The notes beneath the pieces are model-generated. The model was not told where the DNA came from, made no database searches, and worked only from the letters and a program-made list of their open reading frames with translations. A stretch of DNA of 5,914 nt, taken from assembly GCA_020848055.1 (NCBI GenBank), contig JADLBB010000219.1, forward strand, positions 1-5,914, given 5' to 3'. The DNA comes from Chloroflexota bacterium. GTDB taxonomy: Bacteria > Chloroflexota > Limnocylindria > QHBO01. Shown here one piece after another: positions 1-5,914 of the stretch (positions within the stretch are counted from its first letter, which is position 1; each line of letters opens with the position of its first letter). The position numbers and the translations under genes are program-made.

Positions 1-1418
1 GCTTCTCCGGCCGATCCGAGAAGGTGGCCGCGGTCATCGCCGAGTGCCGGCGCCTGGGGATCGAGGTCCGCCTGCCGGACGTCCAGCGCTCGCACGCACC
101 CTTCACCGTCGAGACCGATGCGAACGGGGCTCCCGAGGCGATTCGCTTCGGCCTCGCCGCGATCAAGAACGTGGGAGAGGGCGCCATCGAGGCCATCACC
201 TCGGTCCGCGACGGCGGCGACGAGCCCGGCCCGTTCCGCTCGCTCCACGACCTGTGCCGGCGGGTGGACCTGCGCACGGTCAACAAGCGAGTGCTCGAAT
301 CGCTCATCAAGTCGAACGCGATGGCCGCGCTCGGCACGGCCGGCGCGCTGCTCGACGCGCTCGACACCGCCCTGGAGAACGGACAGCGCCACCAGCGCGA
401 CGTGGCCGCCGGCCAGTCGACGCTGTTCGACCTGTTCGCGCTGCCGGCATCGGACGCCGGATCGGCGTACCTGGACGGCGGGGAGGAGATCCCGCGTCGC
501 GAGCGGCTGCGCTGGGAGAAGGAGCTGATCGGCCTGTACCTGTCCGAGCATCCGCTGGGCGACATCGCCGATCAGCTGCCCGATTACGTCACCGCCTACA
601 CCGGCGATTTGGCCGAGGACGAGGACCAGTCGAAGGTCACCCTGGGCGGGATCATCCTCTCGTCGCGCCGCGTCATCACCCGGGCCGGCTCGACCATGCT
701 GGTCGCGACGCTGGAGGACCTCACCGGTTCGGTCGAGGTCGTCGTGTTTCCCAGGGTGTTCGAGGAGACCGCTCCGGCGTGGGCCGATGACGCCGTCGTG
801 CTCGTCACCGGGCGCATCGATCGCCGCGACGAGACGCCGCAGATCCTGTGCGAGGCGGTCCACGCCTGGGACGACGCGGTGCGCATGGGCCCGACCGCTT
901 TCGGCGTGGAGCGGGATCGGCTCCTCGCCTCGCGCGGCGGCCGTCGCCCCAACGGCGCGAACGGCAACGGAAACGGTCTGGGCGGTGAGCCGCGCGACCA
1001 GGGCGTGTGGGGCAGCGGGCCACGCCAGGCCGTCCCGGTGGAGGTTCCCGCCCCGGTTGCCGTGGCCGTTGGCCCGGTCGCGGCCGTCGAGCCGGCCGAT
1101 GAGCCACCGGCACCTGCCCACGCGGTGCCGATCCAGTCGGCACCCGAGGCCGCAGCGGCGACCGTGGCGGTGTCGATCGGTGATGACGTGCCTACCGACC
1201 AGCTGCTCGGTGCGATCGAATCGGTCAAGGGTGCGCTCGCCGGACGGCCCGGCCCGCTGGAGGTCGTCCTGTCGTTGAGCGTGGCTGGGGCGACGCGGAG
1301 GGTGCGTCTGCCGGATCGGGTGGCGTGGGACGAGCGCCTCGCCGCGGCCGTTCGTCGGGCGGCCGGAGTGCCGGTCGCGGTCGAGTTGCGTCCGCTTGTC
1401 GAGGATCGGCCGGCCTAG
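1..1418 (+). CDS. dnaE: DNA polymerase III subunit alpha, C-terminal part (5' end outside window)
   Basis: Catalytic subunit of the replicative DNA polymerase (cytoplasmic replisome). Only the C-terminal part is here. The frame is open from base 3 (F-S-G-R-S-E-K-V) with no start, so the GTG at 24 is an internal valine. Counting that valine as residue 1, the order is: the end of the polymerase core with the typical AECRRLGIEV and LPDVQRS motifs (7-23) and FGLAAIKNVGEGAI (43-56); a helical region with FRSLHDLCRRVD (71-82) and WEKELIGLYLSEHPL (164-178); an OB-fold (about 205-282); a low-complexity Gly/Asn then Ala/Pro/Val linker (about 303-390); and a small alpha/beta C-terminal domain (about 393-458) where other DnaE proteins bind tau. 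Stop TAG at 1416-1418. The PHP and palm domains lie upstream. The family assignment is secure. The long linker is unusual. Confidence 0.96.
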   Translation, partial: FSGRSEKVAAVIAECRRLGIEVRLPDVQRSHAPFTVETDANGAPEAIRFGLAAIKNVGEGAIEAITSVRDGGDEPGPFRSLHDLCRRVDLRTVNKRVLESLIKSNAMAALGTAGALLDALDTALENGQRHQRDVAAGQSTLFDLFALPASDAGSAYLDGGEEIPRRERLRWEKELIGLYLSEHPLGDIADQLPDYVTAYTGDLAEDEDQSKVTLGGIILSSRRVITRAGSTMLVATLEDLTGSVEVVVFPRVFEETAPAWADDAVVLVTGRIDRRDETPQILCEAVHAWDDAVRMGPTAFGVERDRLLASRGGRRPNGANGNGNGLGGEPRDQGVWGSGPRQAVPVEVPAPVAVAVGPVAAVEPADEPPAPAHAVPIQSAPEAAAATVAVSIGDDVPTDQLLGAIESVKGALAGRPGPLEVVLSLSVAGATRRVRLPDRVAWDERLAAAVRRAAGVPVAVELRPLVEDRPA

Positions 1419-1424
1419 CGCTGC

Positions 1425-1430
1425 TATCCT
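1425..1430 (+). promoter_or_regulatory. Putative -10 box for a leaderless transcript of the winged-helix gene
   Basis: TATCCT matches the TANNNT -10 pattern and ends exactly 7 bases before the GTG at 1438, so transcription would begin at or next to the start codon. The 19-base gap after dnaE has no Shine-Dalgarno sequence at usable distance. No convincing -35 element lies 16-18 bases upstream; a TTGTCG at 1396 is too far (23 bases). The same 7-base spacing is found at the oxygenase gene (4602-4607). Confidence 0.5.
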
Positions 1431-1437
1431 CACGCTC

Positions 1438-1860
1438 GTGACGACGACCAAGCGCGCGCCGCGCCCAAGAGCGCCCGCCCGGAAACCACCCACGCACGAT
1501 CCAGCGACCGATGCCGATGCGCTCGACGCTGCGATCCTGCGCTTCATGCGACCATTCCCGAACCGCACCGTTGACCTTGGCCCGCTGGCCGGGGAGCTCG
1601 GCGTCGAGCCGGCCGTCATCCAGCTGGCGGTGGAGCGGCTCGGGCGCCAACGCAAGGTCGTGGTGCCGTTCGTCGAGCCAGGCACCGCCGGCGGCGCCGA
1701 GCTGACGGCCGTCGGCCTGCGCTGGCTCATAGAGCGTGAGGGCGGGACCCCGGCCGACGTGCCAGCCGCGTTCCAGGCGGCGCAACGCCAGACGCGGACC
1801 GCCGACGATGCCCCGCGCCTGCCCAGATCGGTCGTGTACGGGGAAGGGCGCGACGCCTGA
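1438..1860 (+). CDS. Small basic protein with predicted winged-helix DNA-binding core, function unknown
   Basis: A 140-residue protein I cannot assign to a named family. The N-terminus (2-20) is a Lys/Arg/Pro/Ala-rich, probably disordered tail. A helix follows (about 25-38, ALDAAILRFMRP), then a helix-turn-helix-like stretch (about 47-69, LGPLAGELGVEPAVIQLAVERL), a basic beta-wing-like segment (70-80, RQRKVVVPFVE) and a further helix (90-101). The C-terminal 35 residues look disordered. This resembles the winged-helix fold of MarR- or DnaD-like proteins, but without a diagnostic motif. I chose the GTG at 1438 because a -10 box lies 7 bases before it; the in-frame TTG at 1396 would overlap the dnaE end and add low-quality sequence. 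It may be a local regulator or a nucleic-acid-binding accessory protein. It converges on the transporter operon with a gap of only 15 bases. Confidence 0.72.
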   Translation: MTTTKRAPRPRAPARKPPTHDPATDADALDAAILRFMRPFPNRTVDLGPLAGELGVEPAVIQLAVERLGRQRKVVVPFVEPGTAGGAELTAVGLRWLIEREGGTPADVPAAFQAAQRQTRTADDAPRLPRSVVYGEGRDA

Positions 1861-1875
1861 GGCCGCCGTAACTGC

Positions 1876-2691
1876 CTAGGCCCTGTCCTCCAGGAAGCGC
1901 CGCAGGAAGCGTCGCGTACCGTCCTGGCGTGGGTGGTCGAGAATCTGCTCGGGCGGTCCCTGCTCGCAGATGACGCCCTCCTCCATGAACACCACTCGAT
2001 CGGCCGCCTCGCGGGCGAAGTGCATCTCGTGGGTGACCACGATCATGGTGGTGCCCTCGTGGGCCAGGTCCTCCATGACCTTGAGCACCTCGCCGATCAG
2101 CTCTGGGTCCAGCGCCGATGTCGGCTCGTCGAACAGCAGCACCTTGGGCTCCATGCACAGCGCGCGCGCGATGGCCACCCGCTGTTTCTGGCCGCCGGAA
2201 AGACGCGCGGGGTACTCGTCGCGCTTGTTGAGCAGTCCCACCTTGTCGAGATAGCGCTCAGCCGATGCTACCGCCTCGTCCTTGCCGACGCCACGAACCC
2301 GCGTCGGAGCCTCGATGCAGTTGGCCAGCACCGTCATGTGCGGGAACAGGTTGAAGTCCTGGAACAGCATCCCGGCGCGCAGCCGGAGCTGACGGATCTG
2401 CTCCTGGTGGGCTCGGTTGCGCTGGTGGAGTGGATCGGCCTCCATGCGCAGGCCGTCGATCTCAACCCATCCGACGGTGGGCTCCTCCAGGAAGTTGATG
2501 CAGCGCAGCAGCGTCGTCTTGCCGCTGCCTGATCGGCCGAGGATCATGACCGCCTCGCGCTGACGGACCTCGAGGTCCACGCCGCGCAGGACGTGGTTGT
2601 CGCCGAAGTACTTCTCGATGCCGCCCGTTCGGACGATCACCTCGCCAAGGTGCGCGGGAAGCGGGCCGTCGTAGCCCGATTGCATGGTCAC
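1876..2691 (-). CDS. Amino-acid-type (PAAT) ABC transporter ATP-binding protein
   Basis: Cytoplasmic ATPase (271 residues) that powers the importer encoded by this operon; GlnQ/HisP/ArtP-like. All nucleotide-binding motifs are intact: Walker A GRSGSGKT (52-59), Q-loop with Q111 in LFQDFNLFPH (109-118), signature LSGGQKQR (164-171), Walker B VLLFDEP with catalytic E189 (184-190), D-loop SALD (192-195) and switch histidine H221. The FQxFNLFPHMT stretch is typical of the polar amino acid subfamily. I chose the GTG at 2691 because GAGGTGA (2701-2695), a very good Shine-Dalgarno match, puts GAGG 6 bases before it; the ATG two codons later is too far away. The start overlaps the permease stop as GTGA, which suggests translational coupling. 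The C-terminus carries a 12-bp tandem duplication (1891-1914) encoding RRFLRRFL. About 20 residues precede the usual family start. Stop TAG at 1878-1876. Confidence 0.95.
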   Translation of the reverse strand: MTMQSGYDGPLPAHLGEVIVRTGGIEKYFGDNHVLRGVDLEVRQREAVMILGRSGSGKTTLLRCINFLEEPTVGWVEIDGLRMEADPLHQRNRAHQEQIRQLRLRAGMLFQDFNLFPHMTVLANCIEAPTRVRGVGKDEAVASAERYLDKVGLLNKRDEYPARLSGGQKQRVAIARALCMEPKVLLFDEPTSALDPELIGEVLKVMEDLAHEGTTMIVVTHEMHFAREAADRVVFMEEGVICEQGPPEQILDHPRQDGTRRFLRRFLEDRA

Positions 2692-3506
2692 CGGTCACCT
2701 CGCGCCATGCGCCGTTCGAGCCGCTCCTGGAAGTAGCTGAAGATGATGGTCAGCACCCAATACACCAGCGCCGCGATGAGCAGGGCCTGCAGCGTGTGGA
2801 AGGTCTGCGTGCCGGCGCGCTGCGCTCGCCACAGCAACTCCTGCACGGCGATGGTGCTGACGAGCGCCGAGTCCTTGATCATGGCCACGAAGTCGTTGCC
2901 GATGGCCGGCGTCACGATGCGGAACGCCTGCGGCAGCACGATGCGTCGCATGATGTTGCGCTCTGGCATGCCCAGTGCCTGGGCAGCCTCACGCTGGCCG
3001 CGCGGGACGGCCTGGATGCCGGCGCGGAAGACCTCGGTCATGTAGGCGCCGTAGTTGAATCCCAGCGCCAGGATGCCGCACAGCAGGGCGTCCAGCCGCA
3101 CGCCCATCTGTGGCAGGGCGAAGTAGACGAAGAAGATCTGGACCAGCAGCGGCGTGCCCCTCACCAGCGAGACGTACAGGGACGCGACCGAGTACACGAC
3201 CGCGTTGGACGACAGCCGCGAGATGGCGCCGATGATGGCCAGCGCCGTGGCCAGGATGATCGAGGTGACGCATACGAGCACGGTGACCGCGGTGCCGCCC
3301 AGGATGAACGGCGCCCACGTGCCCATCCACTCGAGGTCGATGTTGTCGGTGGCCCAAAGCCCGTAGATCAGGGCTCCGACCAGTCCGATCCAGACCGCGA
3401 TGAACTGGATCCGGAACCAGGTCCGCTTGCGGCGCTGCGACGCGTCGATCCGGTCGAGGATCTCGGGTCGCGCTGTGGAGGTCGCCGGTGCCGCGGATGT
3501 CGTCAC
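2688..3506 (-). CDS. Amino-acid-type (PAAT, HisM/GlnP-like) ABC transporter permease
   Basis: Inner-membrane subunit (272 residues) forming the translocation channel, probably as a homodimer because the operon has only one permease gene. Hydrophobic segments lie at about 34-51, 67-95, 104-131, 139-157, 203-222 and 242-259. The family motif RGTPLLVQIFF is at 116-126. The cytoplasmic EAA loop that docks on the ATPase is at about 170-194 (RGQREAAQALGM, then a basic stretch and VLPQAFR). Both are characteristic of the polar amino acid uptake family. The first 30 residues are a polar, Arg/Lys-containing cytoplasmic tail. The GTG start at 3506 is preceded by GAGGG (3515-3511) at suitable distance. 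It lies 78 bp after the binding-protein gene, beyond a strong hairpin, and its stop overlaps the ATPase start by four bases. Substrate is not readable from the permease. Confidence 0.95.
   Translation of the reverse strand: MTTSAAPATSTARPEILDRIDASQRRKRTWFRIQFIAVWIGLVGALIYGLWATDNIDLEWMGTWAPFILGGTAVTVLVCVTSIILATALAIIGAISRLSSNAVVYSVASLYVSLVRGTPLLVQIFFVYFALPQMGVRLDALLCGILALGFNYGAYMTEVFRAGIQAVPRGQREAAQALGMPERNIMRRIVLPQAFRIVTPAIGNDFVAMIKDSALVSTIAVQELLWRAQRAGTQTFHTLQALLIAALVYWVLTIIFSYFQERLERRMARGDR
2692..2701 (-). promoter_or_regulatory. Ribosome binding site of the ATPase gene, inside the permease 3' end
   Basis: Minus-strand GAGGTGACCG: GAGGTGA matches seven consecutive bases of the anti-Shine-Dalgarno complement and leaves 6 bases between GAGG and the GTG at 2691. 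It decides the start against the nearby ATG at 2685. Confidence 0.65.
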
Positions 3507-3534
3507 GTCGCCCTCGGACTATCGGGAATTGAAA

Positions 3535-3568
3535 CGGGACGGGGGTGCGCTCTGCAATCCCCGTCCCG
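3535..3568 (-). terminator. Intercistronic hairpin between binding-protein and permease genes
   Basis: A perfect 10-bp inverted repeat, CGGGACGGGG (3535-3544) and CCCCGTCCCG (3559-3568), with a 14-base loop that can extend by a TGC/GCA pairing. On the transcribed (-) strand it is followed by TTTCAATT, a broken, weak U-tract. It lies 17 bp past the stop of the binding-protein gene and about 28 bp before the permease start. It is best read as a partial terminator and/or 3'-end stabiliser that lets the binding protein be made in excess of the membrane subunits, as known for other binding-protein-dependent operons. Confidence 0.7.
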
Positions 3569-3584
3569 ATGTGGTGTTCCCTTC

Positions 3585-4484
3585 CTACCCGTTGGAGGCG
3601 AGGACCGTCAGGTCCTGCCCGTCGTACCAGTGCTTGCTGAACTCGGTCAGCGTGCCATCGTCGTGCATGGCCTGGATGATGTCGTCGATCGCCGCGAGCA
3701 GCTGCGCGTGCGCCGGACCGCCCTTGTCGATCGCGACCGCCAGCGGCTCGTAGAAGACCGGGTCGCCGACCAGGTGCATGGTGATGCCCTCGCCCATGGC
3801 CTGCGCCACGGTGGTGGACGAACTGATCCAGCCCTGGAAGTCATCGCGGCCGGCCTGCCATGCCTCGGCGCAGTTCGCATCGGTGGGCAGGGTTGTGACC
3901 GTCACGCCAGCCGGCGGATCGACCGGGGTCGGTGCGTCCACCAGGGACAGGTTGCCGTTCAGCCAGTCCACGTAGGTCGTGGACTCGCCTGCGCACACGG
4001 TCTTGCCCGCGAAGTCGGCGACGGCCTTGATCGAATCGACGTTCGATGCCATCTGGGCCGGCGTGTAGTAGTAGGCCTTGCTGAAGTCGAGGACGGCCTT
4101 GCGGTCCGTTGTGATCGTCATCGAGCCGACGCTGATGTCCCAGCGCCCGGACCACGAGCCGGCAGTGATGGCCTCCCACTCCGGGGTCTCGAACTGAACG
4201 GTCACTCCGAGTCGCTTGCCGATCTCGTTGGCCACGTCGATGTCGAAGCCCTCGTAACTGCCGTCCGGCTTCAGGAACGATTGGGGCGCGTAGTTCGGAT
4301 CGGTCGAGATCTTGATGACGCCAGCGTCACAGATCGTCTTGAGCAGGTCGTCACCCGAGGCGGTGGCGCAGGCGGTCTGTGCGCCACCCGCGCTCGCCGG
4401 GACGCTCGACCCGGTGTTGCTCTGGCATGCCGCCAGGATGAGCATCGCGACCGGCAGGACCGCGAGCTTTCGATATCGGTGCAT
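3585..4484 (-). CDS. PAAT-type ABC transporter substrate-binding lipoprotein
   Basis: Extracytoplasmic ligand receptor (299 residues) of the importer, SBP_bac_3 (GlnH/HisJ-like) fold. The signal peptide has basic MHRYRK, a hydrophobic core (7-19) and lipobox LAAC, with lipidated C20. A Ser/Gly/Ala-rich tether runs to about 38, then the two-lobe domain spans about 52-288. Family landmarks are STDPNYAPQSF (60-70), GFDIDVANEI (79-88), GSMTITTDRKAVLDFS (120-135) with carboxylate-binding R128, and GKTVCAGEST (160-169). Ungapped local alignment to E. coli GlnH places I220 where D157 binds the ligand's alpha-ammonium, W219 where H156 is, Y65 at F13 and W103 at F50. The ligand is therefore probably not an ordinary alpha-amino acid. 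C39/C52 and C164/C205 could form disulfides. I chose the ATG at 4484 for its GGAGG (4494-4490) and because the signal peptide starts there. First gene of the operon, divergent from the oxygenase. Confidence 0.93.
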   Translation of the reverse strand: MHRYRKLAVLPVAMLILAACQSNTGSSVPASAGGAQTACATASGDDLLKTICDAGVIKISTDPNYAPQSFLKPDGSYEGFDIDVANEIGKRLGVTVQFETPEWEAITAGSWSGRWDISVGSMTITTDRKAVLDFSKAYYYTPAQMASNVDSIKAVADFAGKTVCAGESTTYVDWLNGNLSLVDAPTPVDPPAGVTVTTLPTDANCAEAWQAGRDDFQGWISSSTTVAQAMGEGITMHLVGDPVFYEPLAVAIDKGGPAHAQLLAAIDDIIQAMHDDGTLTEFSKHWYDGQDLTVLASNG

Positions 4485-4489
4485 CTGTT

Positions 4490-4494
4490 CCTCC
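4490..4494 (-). promoter_or_regulatory. Ribosome binding site of the binding-protein gene
   Basis: Minus-strand GGAGG, 5 bases before the ATG at 4484. It fixes the start and argues against longer upstream in-frame starts (4496 and up to 4628), which would place non-signal-like residues before the signal peptide. Confidence 0.75.
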
Positions 4495-4534
4495 ATGCCG
4501 GCACGCTCATCGCGCCCGTCGGTTGAGTCGGATG

Positions 4535-4570
4535 GCACGTTGTAGCACGTCACGGGGGGATCGCGCACGC
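4535..4570. repeat. Phased GCACG(T/C) direct repeats in the divergent promoter region
   Basis: GCACGT at 4535-4540 and 4545-4550, and GCACGC at 4565-4570, start exactly 10 and 20 bp apart, so they lie on one face of the helix; another GCACGC is at 4501-4506. They cover the putative -10 of the transporter operon and sit upstream of the oxygenase -10. A candidate operator; chance in GC-rich DNA is possible. Confidence 0.35.
4539..4547 (-). promoter_or_regulatory. Putative extended -10 promoter of the transporter operon
   Basis: Minus-strand TGCTACAAC fits an extended -10 (TGn plus TACAAC, four of six consensus bases). It would give an untranslated leader of roughly 45-50 bases before the ATG at 4484. 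I see no good -35 hexamer at the matching distance. It overlaps the GCACGT direct repeats (4535-4550), so a bound regulator could block it. Confidence 0.35.
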
Positions 4571-4601
4571 TTTGAGGACGCTGGCGCAGGGCGATCATCG
4601 G

Positions 4602-4607
4602 TAGACT
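4602..4607 (+). promoter_or_regulatory. Putative -10 box for a leaderless oxygenase transcript
   Basis: TAGACT fits TANNNT and ends 7 bases before the ATG at 4615, the same spacing as at the winged-helix gene. The intervening CGAAGGC contains only GAAGG ending one base before ATG, too close to act as a Shine-Dalgarno. No clear -35 at 16-18 bp; TTGAGG at 4572 is 24 bases upstream of the box. Confidence 0.5.
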
Positions 4608-4614
4608 CGAAGGC

Positions 4615-5718
<1,104 letters not shown>

Positions 5719-5721
5719 CCC

Positions 5722-5759
5722 TCGGCCGCCGCTGGCCGACCGCCGCGGACCCTACGCGG
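5722..5759. terminator. Pair of small GC-rich hairpins after the oxygenase gene
   Basis: TCGGCC (5722-5727) pairs with GGCCGA (5734-5739) around a 6-base loop, starting 4 bases past the stop. CCGCG (5743-5747) pairs with CGCGG (5755-5759) around 7 bases. Neither is followed by a T-run on either strand, so they are not classical intrinsic terminators. They may mark the 3' end or slow polymerase. Confidence 0.3.
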
Positions 5760-5914
5760 GTGCGCGAAGCGGCAGATGCAGGCCACAGCCGCACTACGCG
5801 CGAAACTCGGCGGCTGCGGGGTCTTGTGCGGCGCTCAGCCTGCAGAACGTGTCGGTCGCACCCGCTGCGCGGACATTGTGCGGCGGCCAGATGAATCTGC
5901 CGGCTTCTCGAACC
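5760..5914. other. Unassigned right edge; possible fragments of genes cut by the window end
   Basis: No gene can be supported here. A minus-strand frame enters from the right edge and is open for 39 codons to a TAG at 5796-5794 (ending AAAEFRA). A plus-strand frame starts at ATG 5776 and is open to the edge (46 codons, beginning MQATAALRAK). Neither shows clearly better third-position G+C than the local background, and neither has a recognisable motif, so at most one is real. The 10-mer TTGTGCGGCG occurs twice, at 5824-5833 and 5876-5885. If the minus frame is real, its gene would converge on the oxygenase gene, with the two small hairpins in the 75-bp gap. Confidence 0.3.

Noticed and set aside
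596..1228. Minus-strand 210-codon open frame inside dnaE
   Set aside because: It is a Ser/Thr/Ala/Pro-rich shadow of the dnaE coding strand with no recognisable domain.
1396..1437. TTG start at 1396 for the winged-helix gene
   Set aside because: It overlaps the dnaE 3' end and is a rare start codon with no ribosome binding site. The GTG at 1438 has a -10 box at leaderless spacing.
1874..1881. Palindrome GCCTAGGC at the operon end as a terminator or binding site
   Set aside because: Only 8 bp with no loop or T-run. Such palindromes are expected by chance in GC-rich DNA, and it contains the ATPase stop codon.
1891..1914. 12-bp tandem repeat at the ATPase 3' end as a regulatory element
   Set aside because: It is in frame and encodes RRFLRRFL in the C-terminal helix, so it is most simply a coding duplication.
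2796..4526. Long (576-codon) plus-strand open frame opposite the permease and binding-protein genes
   Set aside because: It lies wholly antisense to two well-supported transporter genes. Its translation is Arg/Gly/Asp/Val/His-rich without motifs, as expected from the mirror of high-GC codons.

Overview
The window is GC-rich (roughly two thirds G+C), dense bacterial DNA with strong G/C preference at third codon positions. It is probably chromosomal, because it begins inside the gene for the replicative DNA polymerase III alpha subunit. The codon bias, two TANNNT boxes set to give leaderless transcripts, and the general look of the proteins fit a high-GC free-living lineage such as Chloroflexota (Limnocylindria-like) or Actinomycetota. 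No taxonomic marker in the window settles this.

Layout: (1) 1-1418, + strand, is the C-terminal third or so of dnaE, cut by the window start. (2) 1438-1860, + strand, is a small basic protein with a predicted winged-helix core, apparently read from its own leaderless promoter. (3) 4484-1876, - strand, is a three-gene ABC importer operon of the polar amino acid type: substrate-binding lipoprotein, permease, ATPase. A strong hairpin lies between the first two genes, and a GTGA stop/start overlap joins the last two. The operon ends 15 bp from the convergent winged-helix gene. (4) 4485-4614 is a 130-bp divergent promoter region. (5) 4615-5718, + strand, is a Rieske-type non-heme iron oxygenase alpha subunit. 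(6) 5719-5914 holds small inverted and direct repeats and no gene that can be assigned with confidence.

The most interesting part is the divergent pair of transporter and oxygenase. The oxygenase has Glu (E199) where naphthalene-dioxygenase-type enzymes have the bridging Asp. This Glu is known from carnitine monooxygenase CntA and its quaternary-ammonium relatives. The binding protein keeps the Arg that holds the ligand carboxylate in amino-acid-binding proteins. It has lost the Asp that holds the alpha-ammonium group: by ungapped alignment to E. coli GlnH, D157 becomes Ile and the neighbouring H156 becomes Trp. Together these suggest an uptake and N-demethylation (or C-N cleaving) module for a betaine-like compound, that is, a carboxylate with no free primary amine. 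This is inference from sequence. The substrate is not determined, and the reductase partner of the oxygenase is not in the window.
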